From the NCBI RefSeq assembly GCF_044466355.1, contig NZ_JBITMQ010000006.1, forward strand, positions 372,001 to 436,000: a stretch of DNA of 64,000 bases, read 5' to 3'. The DNA is from Actinophytocola sp044466355. GTDB lineage: Bacteria; Actinomycetota; Actinomycetes; Mycobacteriales; Pseudonocardiaceae. This document shows positions 31,501 through 41,200 of the stretch, in pieces. The notes under the pieces are model-generated. The model saw only the letters and a program-made list of their open reading frames with translations, was not told where the DNA came from and made no database searches. The first letter of the stretch is position 1; each line of letters begins with the position of its first letter. The position numbers and the translations under genes were made by a program.

Positions 31501-32992
31501 CATCTGGGGCCTGGGCACGGTGCTCGCGCTCGACCTGCCCGAGCGGTGGGGCGGTCTCGTCGACCTGCCCTCCGCCGATGCCACGGACCTGCTCGCCGCC
31601 GCGCTGTCCACACCGGACGAGGACCAGCTCGCGATCCGTGGCGACGGGGTGTACGCGCGCCGGATGGTCCCCGCCCCCGCCGGCGACACCACACCGTGGC
31701 AGCCGCGCGGGACCGTCCTCGTCACCGGTGGCACCGGCGGCATCGGTGCCCACCTGGCCCGCTGGCTCGCCGAGAACGGGGCCGACCACGTCGTGCTCAC
31801 CAGCCGCCGCGGCGCGGACGCCCCCGGCGCGGGCGAACTGGCCGACGAGCTGACCGCGCTCGGCGCGAAGGTCACGATCGCCGCCTGCGACGTCGCCGAC
31901 CGCGACGCCCTGGCCGCACTGCTTGCCGAACACCCCGTGAACGCCGTGTTCCACGCCGCCAGCGCGCTGCCCGTGCCGGTGGCGATCGGTGACACGACCG
32001 TCGAGGAGTTCACCGCCACCGGCCGCGCCAAGGTCGACGGCGCCCGCAACCTCGACGAACTCACCGGTGACCTGGACGCGTTCGTCCTGTTCTCCTCGGG
32101 CGCGGCGATCTGGGGGAGCGGGCACCAGGCGGCGTACGGCGCCGCGAACGCCTACGTCGACGCGCTCGCCCAGCGCCGCGCGGCACAGGGCAAGCCCGCC
32201 ACGTCCGTCGCCTGGGGTGCGTGGGCCGGGGAGACGATGGCCGCCGAGGGCGACCTGTCCCGCTACGGCCTCGACGCCATGGAGCCGCGGCTCGCGCTGT
32301 CGGCGCTCGCGCAGGCGATCGCGGAGGGGCGCCCGAACCTGGTCGTCGCCGCCATCGACTGGCAGCGGTTCGTGCCGACCTACACGCTCGCCCGGCCGCG
32401 TCCGCTGCTGCGCGGTGTGCCCGCGGCGATGACCGTGCTGGCCGCTGAGAACGACGTGGTACCGGACGCCGGTGCCGCGGAACTGGTGGCACGGCTGGAG
32501 AAGCTGTCCGCCGCCGACCAGGAGCAGGAGCTGGTCGAGCTGGTGCGGGCACGGGCCGCGGCCGTGCTGCGGCACGACTCCGTCGACGCGGTGGCGCCGC
32601 ACGCGGCGTTCCGCGAGCTGGGTTTCGACTCGCTCGCCGCGGTCGAGCTGCGCAACCAGCTCGGCGCCGCGACCGGGCTCACGCTGCCCGCGACCATGGT
32701 GTTCGACCACCCGAACCCGGCCGACCTCGCCGCGTTCCTGCGCGAGTTGCTCGGCCTCGGCGAGGCGGGCGGCGACTCCGTGCTGTCCACTGTGGACGCA
32801 CTGGAGCGGGCGGTGGCCGGGCTGGAAGCGCACGACATCGAACGCACCCGGATCGTGGCGCGGCTGCAAGCCGTCGTGGGTGCCCTGAACGACAGGACCA
32901 GCGGGGGCACCGTCACCTCGGTCGAGGACAAGCTCAAGGCCGCCTCCGCCGACGACGTGTTCGCCCTGATCGACGACCTCGGCGTGGCGTGA
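28565..32992 (+). CDS. Monomodular type I PKS, KS-AT-KR-ACP
   Basis: 1475 residues. N-terminal docking coiled coil of the LVEALRSSLKENENLRRENE type, KS from residue 34 (Cys202, EAHGTGT, KSNFGH), AT from about 534 (Ser625, HAFHSPLM, malonyl type), KR from about 1049, ACP Ser1356 (LGFDSL). There is no DH: the sequence runs from the post-AT linker (YAFDRQRYW) straight into the KR structural half. The KR lacks LDD (HAASALPVPVA instead) and has a Trp in SSGAAIWGSG, both features of A-type ketoreductases. Tyr1191 is present, so an L-configured hydroxyl should be kept at this position. The C-terminus carries a docking helix ending ALIDDLG. The start is chosen at the coiled coil; the open frame extends far upstream inside the MMPL gene on a different frame. 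Confidence 0.96.
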   Translation: MATSDELVEALRSSLKENENLRRENEELTAGAREPIAIVGMACRYPGGITDADSLWAAVVEGRDGIAPLPADRGWDTFARAFGMTSVLSGSGGFLDHATEFDAGFFGISPREATAMSPQQRVLLETSWAALEHARIDADTARRATTGVFAGLMGEDYGIPVLMSGEDLGGYISTGTTPAVASGRVSYALGLTGPSLTVDTACSSSLVAVHLAAQALRRGDCTLALAGGVSVMSTPSSFNEFSRQGGLAEGGRCRSFAAGADGTAWAEGVGVLVLERLSDAERNGHRVLAVVRGSAVNQDGASNGLTAPNGPSQERVIRAALADAGLSPSDIDAVEAHGTGTRLGDPIEAQALLSTYGRDRETPLWLGSVKSNFGHAQAAAGAAGIIKVVQALRHGVLPRTLHVDEPTPQVDWSAGTVRLLTEEQPWPEAGRPRRAAVSSFGLSGTNSHVIIEAVPQAVPAPAKDAPAMPLVLSAKTPAALRAQADAVRDHLTAHPELSVADVAFSLATTRTHFEHRGHLAGTDLVPVARTDGKLAFLFSGQGAQKLGMGRDLAQAFPVFAEAFDEVLAALDPHLDRPLREVLWGGDEELLNQTTYTQPGLFAVEVALFRLFRSWGIRPDFLAGHSIGELAAAHVAGVLSLADAALLVTTRARLMQALPAGGAMVAVQASEDEVTVTGDVGIAAVNGPTSVVLSGPEADVLAIAATFEGRKTSRLAVSHAFHSPLMTPMLADFARVAAGLSYAEPSIPVVSTVTGDVADMATPEYWIRNVAQTVRFADAIATLADEGVTTFVELGPDAVLSAMAAESASGRFIPAQRRKQPGDRVAVEALAALHCEGRTVDWRAFFAPFTPSAVDLPTYAFDRQRYWVDVSDWRVTDESVVDSWRYRVDWAPVDTRASLDGRWLVVGANDAVADAVADALAKHVEIVRAEVGSLPAGDFTGVVSTLPLADTIRLVQEVEAPLWCVTTGATTESPDPDQAAIWGLGTVLALDLPERWGGLVDLPSADATDLLAAALSTPDEDQLAIRGDGVYARRMVPAPAGDTTPWQPRGTVLVTGGTGGIGAHLARWLAENGADHVVLTSRRGADAPGAGELADELTALGAKVTIAACDVADRDALAALLAEHPVNAVFHAASALPVPVAIGDTTVEEFTATGRAKVDGARNLDELTGDLDAFVLFSSGAAIWGSGHQAAYGAANAYVDALAQRRAAQGKPATSVAWGAWAGETMAAEGDLSRYGLDAMEPRLALSALAQAIAEGRPNLVVAAIDWQRFVPTYTLARPRPLLRGVPAAMTVLAAENDVVPDAGAAELVARLEKLSAADQEQELVELVRARAAAVLRHDSVDAVAPHAAFRELGFDSLAAVELRNQLGAATGLTLPATMVFDHPNPADLAAFLRELLGLGEAGGDSVLSTVDALERAVAGLEAHDIERTRIVARLQAVVGALNDRTSGGTVTSVEDKLKAASADDVFALIDDLGVA

Positions 32993-33036
32993 GCGAGCTT
33001 GCGGAGCGAACCATTGGGACGGAATAGAGGAATCGG

Positions 33037-36000
33037 ATGACCGACGACAAGCTCCTCGAGTACCTCAAGAAGGTCACCGCGGAACTGGCGCGGACCAAGG
33101 AACAGCTGCGTGACCTGCAGGCCAGGCAGCCGGAGCCGATCGCCATCGTCGGCATGGGCTGCCGGTACCCGAACGCGCACGGTCCCGACGAGCTGTGGCG
33201 GCTGGTCGCCGACGGCACCGACGCCACCGGCCCGTACCCGGCCGACCGCGGCTGGAACGCGCTCGCCGAGAAGTTCGGGCTCGACTCGACCGGCTCCGGC
33301 CGCGGCGGTTTCCTCGACGACGTCGCCGGTTTCGACGCCGCGTTCTTCGGCGTGAGCCCGCGTGAGGCGCTGGCCATGAGCCCGCAGCAGCGGCTGCTGC
33401 TCGAAACCGCGTGGGAGGCGCTCGAGCACGCGGGCATCGACCCGCTCGCGCTGCGGGGTAGCCAGACGGGCGTCTTCGCCGGCATCAACGGCGACGACTA
33501 CGGCACGCTGATGATGTCCTCCGACGAGGACCTCGGCGGCTACTACAACACCGGCGCCGCGCCCGCCGCCGGGTCCGGCCGCATCTCCTACGTGCTCGGG
33601 CTCGTCGGGCCCACGGTCACCGTCGACACCGCCTGCTCCTCCTCACTGGTCGCGCTGCACCAGGCCGCGCACGCGCTGCGCAACGGCGAGTGTTCGCTCG
33701 CCCTGGCCGGTGGCGTGACCGTCATGTCGACGCCGTCGGCGTTCTTCGACTTCGGCCGTCAGGGCGGGCTGTCCTCCGACGGGCGCTGCAAGTCGTTCTC
33801 CTCCGACGCCGACGGCACCGGGTGGTGTGAGGGCGTCGGCATCCTCGTCGTCGAGAAGCTCTCCGACGCCATCCGCAACGGGCACACCGTGTACGCGGTC
33901 GTGCGCGGCACCGCCGTGAACTCCGACGGCGCGTCGAACGGGCTGTCCGCGCCGAACGGGCCGTCACAGGAGCGGGTGATCCGTGCCGCGCTGGCCGACG
34001 CGCGACTGTCCACCCGGGACGTGGACGCGGTCGAGGCGCACGGCACCGGCACCACGCTCGGCGACCCGATCGAGGCGCAGGCGCTGCTCGCCACGTACGG
34101 GCAGGACCGCGAGCGGCCGCTGTGGCTCGGGTCGATCAAGTCGAACATGGGGCACGCGATCGCGGCGGCCGGTGTCGGCGGCGTGATCAAGATGGTGCAG
34201 GCCATGCGGCACGGCACGCTCCCGCGGACACTGCATGTCGACGAGCCGACACCCGAGGTGGACTGGGCCTCGGGTGCGGTGCGGCTGCTCACCGAGGCAC
34301 GGGACTGGCCGGAGACCGGGGCGCCGCGCCGGGCCGGGGTGTCGTCGTTCGGCGTCACCGGTACCAACGTGCACGTGATCCTGGAGCAGGCGCCCGAGCA
34401 GGAGGTCACGTCGACCGAGTCGACGCTGCCGGTCGTGCCCTGGGTGCTGTCGGCCCGGTCCGCCGAAGGGGTGCGGGACCAGGTCGACCGGCTGACGTCC
34501 TTCGCGGCGGCCAACCCCGGGCTGTCGGCCGCCGACATCGGCTTCTCCCTCGCCACCACCCGCGCCGCGCTCGAACACCGGGCCGCGTTGGTGGACGGGC
34601 AACTCGTCACCGGGTCCACCCGCCAGGGCGGCAAGACCGCGTGGCTGTTCACCGGTCAGGGTGCGCAGCGTGCGGGGATGGGGCAGCGGCTCCACGCGGC
34701 GTTCCCCGCGTTCGCCGCGGCGTTCGACGAGGTGCTGGCCCACTTCGAACCCGGGCTGCGGGACGTGATCGCGTCCGGGGAGGGTCTCGACGACACGGGC
34801 AACACGCAGCCCGCGCTGTTCGCGTTCGAGGTCGCGCTGTACCGGCTGTTCGAGTCGTGGGGTGTTCGCCCGGACTTGCTTGCCGGGCACTCCATTGGTG
34901 AGCTGGCGGCCGCGCATGTCGCGGGTGTCTGGTCGCTGGCGGACGCGTGCACGATCGTGTCGGCGCGTGGCCGGTTGATGCAGGCGCTTCCGCACGGCGG
35001 TGCCATGATCGCGATCCAGGCGACCGAGGACGAGGTCATCCCGCATCTCATTGAGACCGTGGGCATCGCCGCGATCAACGGGCCGCGGTCGGTCGTGATC
35101 TCCGGTGACGCCGATACTGCTGAGGCGATCGCCGCGCAGTTCGCGGACCGCAAGACCAAGCGGCTCACCGTGTCGCACGCGTTCCACTCGCCGCTGATGG
35201 ACCCGATGCTCGACGAGTTCCGGGCGGTCGCGTCGAGTGTCACGTACCACGAGCCGACCATCCCCATCGTCGGTGCGGAACCGACCAATCCCGAGTACTG
35301 GGTGCGGCACGTCCGCGGCACCGTCCGGTTCGCTGACGCGGTCCGCGCGCTCGCCGACCTCGGCGTGACCCGCTACCTGGAGATCGGCCCCGACGCCGTG
35401 CTCACCGGCATGGCCGGCCAGACCGTCGACGGCACCCTCGTGCCCGCGCTGCGCGGCGGCCGCGACGAGGTCACCACCGTCGTCGAGGCGGTCGCCACGT
35501 TGCACGTCCACGGCGTCAGCCCGGACTGGACCGCGGTGTTCGGCGGCGGGAAGCGGGTCGACCTGCCCACGTACGCGTTCAACCACCAGAAGTTCTGGCT
35601 GAAGCCCGGCACCAGCGGCGACCCGGCCGGGATCGGCCTGATCCCGGTCAAGCACAACATGCTCAGCGCCGTCGTGACGCTGCCCGAGTCCGAGGACGTC
35701 GTGCTCACCGGCAGGCTGTCGCTGCGCACCCACCCGTGGCTCATCGGGCACACGCTGCTCGGCCGCGTGATCGTGCCCGGCACCGGCTACGTCGAGATGG
35801 CCATCGAGGCGGGCAACCACGTCGGCTGCGACTTCCTCGAGGAGATGGTTCTCGAAACCCCGCTCGTGGTCCCGGACGACGGCGGCTGCGCCGTCCGGTT
35901 CGTCGTCGGCCGACCCGACCAGCACGGCAACCGGCGCTTCACCGTCTACTCGCGCTTCGACGACGCGCCCGCCGAATGGGGCTGGACCCGCAACGCCAGC

Positions 36001-38124
36001 GGCGTGCTCGCCACCACCCTGAGCATGACCAAGCCGACCGTGCCGCCGGAGCACGCGGAGATGGCCGAGTGGCCGCCGCCCGGCGCCCGCGAGATCGAGC
36101 TGGGTGACCTCTACGACCGGTTCCTCAAGGAGGGCTACACCTTCGGCCCGCACTTCCGCGGCCTCAAGCACTCCTGGACGATCGGTGAGGAGCTGTACTC
36201 CGAGGTTTGGCTGCCCGAGCAGTACGCGGAGGAGACCAGGGAGTTCAACCTCCACCCGGCCCTGCTCGACTCGGCCATGCACGTGCTGATCCTCGGCGCG
36301 TCCGAGTACCTCAACGACAGCGTCGCCGTCGGCTTCGCGTGGTCCGGGGTGCACCTGTACGCGACCGGCGCGACCGCGCTGCGCGTGCGGATGCTGCCCA
36401 CCGACGAGTCGGCGGTGGAGATCCTGCTCGCCGACCAGCACGGCAGGCCGGTCGCGCACGTGCGTGCCATGGCGGGCCGCGCGATGACCCACGAGCAGGC
36501 CGACGCCGCCTACCACCGCGGCGTCGACGCGCTGCTCGGCGTGAACTGGACCCCGCTGCCCGCCACCCCGGCACCGGATCTGTCGATCGTGGCGGCCGAC
36601 CTGGGCACGCTGTCCGATGTGGACGCCGCCGACGTCGTCGTGTTGAACGTGCGCGGGGACTCCGGACTCGACGTCGCCGACGCGACCAGGGCGGCGACCC
36701 ACGCCGCGCTGGCGGACCTGCAGACGTGGTCGAGCAGCGAGCGCTTCGCTGCGTCCCGGCTGGTCGTCGTGACCGACGGCGCGCAGGGGCTCACCGGCGA
36801 GGCCGTCACCGACCTGCCCGCCGCGGCCGTGGTCGGCATGGTCCGCTCCGCCCAGTCGGAGAACCCGGGCCGCATCACGCTGGTCGACATCGCCGACGCC
36901 GACCGGCACCTGCTGCCGAACTTCCTCGCGAGCCAGGAACAGCAGATCGTCGTGCGCGACGGCACCGGCCACCTGGGACGGATGGCGCGGCTGCGGCCCG
37001 GTGAGAAGGCGGCCGCGTTCGCGGCGGACGGGACCGTCCTGATCACCGGCGGCACCGGCGCGCTCGGCGCGCTGACCGCCCGGCACCTCGTCACCGAACA
37101 CGACGTGCGGCGCCTGCTGCTCACCAGCCGCCGCGGCGCGGACGCCCCCGGCGCCGAGGAACTGCGGGCGGAGCTGACGGGGCTGGGCGCTCAGGTCACC
37201 ATCGTCGCCTGTGACGCCGCCGACCGCGACGCGCTCGCCGCGGTGCTCGCGGACATCCCCGCCGAGCACCCGCTCACCGCGGTGTTCCACACCGCCGGTG
37301 TCACCGACGACGGCGTGCTCGCCTCCCTCACCCCGGACCGGGTGGACGCCGTGCTGCGCCCCAAGGTCGACGCGGTGTGGAACCTGCACGACCTGACAAA
37401 GGACATGGACCTGTCCGCGTTCGTGCTGTTCTCCTCGCTCGCCGGTGTGCTCGGCAACCCCGGGCAGGCGAACTACGCGGCCGCCAACGCGTTCCTCGAC
37501 GCGCTGGCCGCGTACCGCCACGCCGCCGGGCTGCCCGCGGTGTCCCTCGCGTGGGGTCCGTGGGCGCTGACCGCGGGCATGGCAGGGAAGCTCGGGGACG
37601 TGGAGCGGTCCAGGATGGCCCGCGCCGGGTTCCTCACGCTGTCCGCCCAGGAGGGCATGGCACGCCTCGACGCGGCACTGCTGTCCGACCGGGACAGCGT
37701 GGTGCCGCTGAAGCTCGACACGTCGGCGCTGGCCGCGCTCGGCGGATCGTGCCCGCCGCTGTTCCGCGGCATGGTGCGCACCACCCGCCGCAACGCCGCC
37801 GACCGGGTCGTGTCGGACAAGTCGTGGGCCGAGACGCTCGACGGGCTCGAGGGCGACGCCCGCGTGGCGGCGCTCACGGAGCTGGTGAAGGCGGAGGTCG
37901 CGGCGTCGCTCGGGCACAGCACGGTCGACGACGTGGACGCCGAGCGCCGCTTCGACGAGATGGGCTTCGACTCGCTCGCGTCGGTCGAGCTGCGCAACCG
38001 GCTGTCGACGGCGACCGAGATCTCGCTGCCGCCGACCCTGGTGTTCGACCACCCGAACCTGACCTCGATGGTGGCCTACCTGGCCACGAGAACAACCGCG
38101 AAACCGGAGTCCCTCGCAGGTTGA
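33037..38124 (+). CDS. Monomodular type I PKS, KS-AT-DH-KR-ACP
   Basis: 1695 residues. N-terminal docking helix (LLEYLKKVTAELARTKEQL), KS from residue 33 (Cys200, EAHGTGT, KSNMGH), AT (Ser619, HAFHSPLM, malonyl type), DH from about 873 (His905 in HTLLGRVIVPG, Asp in LLDSAMH), KR from about 1332 (TDD instead of LDD, YAAAN), ACP Ser1646. It should add one two-carbon unit with a double bond. The protein ends only about 50 residues after the carrier Ser, with no docking helix comparable to those of its neighbours. The AT region is strikingly similar to those of the trimodular PKS while the flanking domains are more diverged, suggesting gene conversion. It starts 44 bases after the previous PKS and is probably in the same operon. 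Confidence 0.96.
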   Translation: MTDDKLLEYLKKVTAELARTKEQLRDLQARQPEPIAIVGMGCRYPNAHGPDELWRLVADGTDATGPYPADRGWNALAEKFGLDSTGSGRGGFLDDVAGFDAAFFGVSPREALAMSPQQRLLLETAWEALEHAGIDPLALRGSQTGVFAGINGDDYGTLMMSSDEDLGGYYNTGAAPAAGSGRISYVLGLVGPTVTVDTACSSSLVALHQAAHALRNGECSLALAGGVTVMSTPSAFFDFGRQGGLSSDGRCKSFSSDADGTGWCEGVGILVVEKLSDAIRNGHTVYAVVRGTAVNSDGASNGLSAPNGPSQERVIRAALADARLSTRDVDAVEAHGTGTTLGDPIEAQALLATYGQDRERPLWLGSIKSNMGHAIAAAGVGGVIKMVQAMRHGTLPRTLHVDEPTPEVDWASGAVRLLTEARDWPETGAPRRAGVSSFGVTGTNVHVILEQAPEQEVTSTESTLPVVPWVLSARSAEGVRDQVDRLTSFAAANPGLSAADIGFSLATTRAALEHRAALVDGQLVTGSTRQGGKTAWLFTGQGAQRAGMGQRLHAAFPAFAAAFDEVLAHFEPGLRDVIASGEGLDDTGNTQPALFAFEVALYRLFESWGVRPDLLAGHSIGELAAAHVAGVWSLADACTIVSARGRLMQALPHGGAMIAIQATEDEVIPHLIETVGIAAINGPRSVVISGDADTAEAIAAQFADRKTKRLTVSHAFHSPLMDPMLDEFRAVASSVTYHEPTIPIVGAEPTNPEYWVRHVRGTVRFADAVRALADLGVTRYLEIGPDAVLTGMAGQTVDGTLVPALRGGRDEVTTVVEAVATLHVHGVSPDWTAVFGGGKRVDLPTYAFNHQKFWLKPGTSGDPAGIGLIPVKHNMLSAVVTLPESEDVVLTGRLSLRTHPWLIGHTLLGRVIVPGTGYVEMAIEAGNHVGCDFLEEMVLETPLVVPDDGGCAVRFVVGRPDQHGNRRFTVYSRFDDAPAEWGWTRNASGVLATTLSMTKPTVPPEHAEMAEWPPPGAREIELGDLYDRFLKEGYTFGPHFRGLKHSWTIGEELYSEVWLPEQYAEETREFNLHPALLDSAMHVLILGASEYLNDSVAVGFAWSGVHLYATGATALRVRMLPTDESAVEILLADQHGRPVAHVRAMAGRAMTHEQADAAYHRGVDALLGVNWTPLPATPAPDLSIVAADLGTLSDVDAADVVVLNVRGDSGLDVADATRAATHAALADLQTWSSSERFAASRLVVVTDGAQGLTGEAVTDLPAAAVVGMVRSAQSENPGRITLVDIADADRHLLPNFLASQEQQIVVRDGTGHLGRMARLRPGEKAAAFAADGTVLITGGTGALGALTARHLVTEHDVRRLLLTSRRGADAPGAEELRAELTGLGAQVTIVACDAADRDALAAVLADIPAEHPLTAVFHTAGVTDDGVLASLTPDRVDAVLRPKVDAVWNLHDLTKDMDLSAFVLFSSLAGVLGNPGQANYAAANAFLDALAAYRHAAGLPAVSLAWGPWALTAGMAGKLGDVERSRMARAGFLTLSAQEGMARLDAALLSDRDSVVPLKLDTSALAALGGSCPPLFRGMVRTTRRNAADRVVSDKSWAETLDGLEGDARVAALTELVKAEVAASLGHSTVDDVDAERRFDEMGFDSLASVELRNRLSTATEISLPPTLVFDHPNLTSMVAYLATRTTAKPESLAG

Positions 38125-38274
38125 GAAAATTCATCAAGTGCTTCTCCGGAATAGCATTGGCGGACAATTACCGGGGGGTTTCTCGGAAATGGACAAGTGG
38201 CCGCCGAGTCGCTTAATCGTATGTCCGATTTTCGATAGCATTGACGCGATCCGCCGGTTCTACTGGAGATGAAC
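38125..38274 (+). promoter_or_regulatory. AT-rich spacer with likely internal promoter
   Basis: 150 bases without a gene, clearly richer in A and T than the surrounding PKS DNA. A 9-base direct repeat, ATAGCATTG, occurs at 38151-38159 and 38235-38243, 84 bases apart, each followed by a CG-containing triplet. Such a composition change inside a PKS operon suggests a second promoter for the ER-containing PKS and the genes after it. GGAG at 38265-38268 is the ribosome binding site that selects the ATG at 38275. No -10/-35 pair is assigned. Confidence 0.4.
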
Positions 38275-41200
38275 ATGACTACTTCCTCGGAACAACTCGT
38301 CGAGGCTTTGCGTGAGTCGCTCAGGGAGAACGACCGTCTCCGGAAGGAGAACCAGCGGCTTGTCAGCGACGCGCGGGAGCCGATCGCCATCATCGGCATG
38401 GCCTGCCGGTTGCCGGGTGGTGTGACGTCTCCGGCGGACCTGTGGGACCTGTTGTCGGAAAAACGGACCGGCGTCAGCGAGTTCCCCACCGACCGCGGCT
38501 GGGACATCGAGCGCGTGTACGACCCCACGCCCGGTCAGAAGGGCAAGACCTACGTCAACCGGGGCGGTTTCCTGCAGGGCGCGGGCAACTTCGACCCCGA
38601 ATTCTTCGGCATCAGCCCACGTGAGGCGCTCGCCATGGACCCGCAGCAGCGGCTGCTGCTGGAGACGTCGTGGGAGGCCATCGAGAACGCGCGGATCGAC
38701 CCCGGCGCGCTGCGTGGTTCGAAGACCTCGGTGTACGCGGGCTGCATGTACCACGACTACATCGGCGACTACTTCGACATGCCCGAGCACCTGTCCGGCT
38801 TCCTCGTCACCGGCACCACGGGCAGCATCCTGTCCGGCCGCGTGTCCTACACGCTGGGCCTTGAGGGTTCGTCGATCGTGCTCGACTCCGCGTGCTCGTC
38901 GTCGCTGTCCGCGGTCCACCTCGCGACCCAGGCCCTGCGCGACCGCGAGTGCTCGCTCGCGCTCGCCGGCGGCGTCACCGTGCTGGGCCAGCCGTACAGC
39001 TTCGTCGAGTTCTCGCAGCAGGGCGGCCTGTCCCCGGACGGTGTCTGCCGCTCGTTCGCCAAGGGCGCCGAGGGCACCGGCTGGGGCGAGGGCGTCGGCG
39101 TGGTCCTGCTGGAGCGGCTGTCCGACGCGCAGCGCAACGGCCGCCGCATCCTGGCCGTCATCCGCGGGTCCGCGGTCAACCAGGACGGCGCCTCCAACGG
39201 CCTCACCGCGCCGAACGGCCCCGCGCAGCAGCGGGTCATCGCCGACGCGCTCGCCGACGCCGACCTGCGGCCCGGCGACATCGACGCCGTCGAGGCGCAC
39301 GGCACCGCGACGTCGATCGGCGACCCGATCGAGGCGCAGGCCATGATGGCGAGCTACGGCTCGTCGCACTCGCCCGACCGGCCCCTGTGGCTCGGTTCGG
39401 TCAAGTCCAACATCTCCCACGCGCAGGCGGGCGCCGGTGTCGCGGGCCTCATCAAGATGGTGCTGGCGCTGCGGCACGAGGAGCTGCCCGCGACGCTGCA
39501 CGTGGACGAGCCGACCCCCGAGGTCGACTGGTCGGCGGGCACCGTCCGGCTGCTGACCGAGCCGCAGCCGTGGCCGTCGCGTGAGACGCCGCGCCGCGCC
39601 GGTGTGTCGTCGTTCGGCATCAGCGGCACGAACGCGCACCTGATCATCGAGGAGGCGCCCCGCGAGGACGCCGACGCCGACGGCACGCCCTACGAGGGCC
39701 CGGTCGCGTGGACGCTGTCCGCGAAGACCGCCGAGTCGCTGCGCCGCCAGGCCGAGCGCCTGCGGTCCATCGTGACCAGTGACGAACGGCTGCGGCCCGC
39801 GGACGTCGGCCTCTCGCTGGTCAGCACCCGCGGTCTGTACGACCACCGCGCCGCAGTCGTCGGCACGACCCGCGACGAGCTGCTCGCCGGACTGGACGCG
39901 CTGCGGGACGGCACAGGCATCACCGGTACGCCCGGCGGCGGCAAGGTCGCGTTCCTGTTCACCGGCCAGGGTGCGCAGCGCGCGGGCATGGGCGCCGAGC
40001 TGTACGCACGGTTCCCGGTGTTCGCGGCCGCGTTCGACGAGGTGGCCGAGCACCTGGACCCGTTGCTGGAGCGGCCGATCCGCGAGGTGATCGCCGACGG
40101 CGACGGGCTCGACGAGACCCGCTACACGCAGCCCGCGCTGTTCGCGGTCGAGGTCGCGCTGTTCCGCCTGCTGGAATCGTGGGGCGTCACCCCGGACTTC
40201 GTGTGCGGGCACTCGATCGGTGAGCTGGCCGCCGCGCACGTCGCAGGCGTGCTGACGCTGACCGAGGCGTGCGTGGTCGTCGCGGCCCGCGGCGCGCTCA
40301 TGCAGGCGCTGCCCACCGGCGGCGCGATGGTCGCGATCCATGCCACCGAGGAGGAGGTCACGCCGCACCTGAACGACGCGGTGCAGATCGCCGCGATCAA
40401 CGGCCCGTCGTCGATCGTGATCTCCGGTGACGAGTCGGCCGCGCTCGCGGTCGCCGCACACTTCGAGGAGCAGGGGCGCCGGGTCAAGCAGCTGACCGTC
40501 AGCCACGCGTTCCACTCGGCGCTGATGAACCCGATGCTGCCGGAGTTCCGCACGGTGACCGCTGGCGTCGCCTACCACGAGCCCACGATCCCGGTCGTGT
40601 CCAACGTGACCGGCCGGATCGCCACCGCCGAGCAGTTCGCGTCGCCGGACTACTGGGTCGAGCACGTCCGTGCCGCCGTCCGGTTCTGCGACGGCGTCCG
40701 CACGCTGGCCGACGCCGGCGTCACCACGTTCGTCGAGGTCGGCCCGTCCGGTGTGCTCACCGGCATGGCGGCCGAGTGCCTCGACGAGGACGCGGTCACG
40801 ATCGTGCCCGCCCTGCGCAAGGACCGGCCGGAGCCGCACGCGGTGCTGACCGCCGCCGCCACGCTGTGGGCGCGCGGCGCGTCGGTGGACCGGGCCGCCG
40901 CGTACGCGGGCACCGACGCCACGCTGGTGGACCTGCCGACGTACGCGTTCGAGCACAAGCACTACTGGATCACCCGTACCGGCACCGGCGGCAACATCCG
41001 TTCCGCGGGCCTGGACGCCGCGCAGCACCCGGTCCTCGGCGCCGTGGTGTCCCCTGTGGACAGCGACAGCTTCGTGCTGACCGGCCGGATCAGCCCGTCG
41101 ACCCACACGTGGCTCGCCGACCACAAGGTGCAGGGCGCCACGCTCGCGCCGGGCACCCTGTTCGTGGAGCTGGCCATCAAGGCGGGCACCATCGCCGGTG

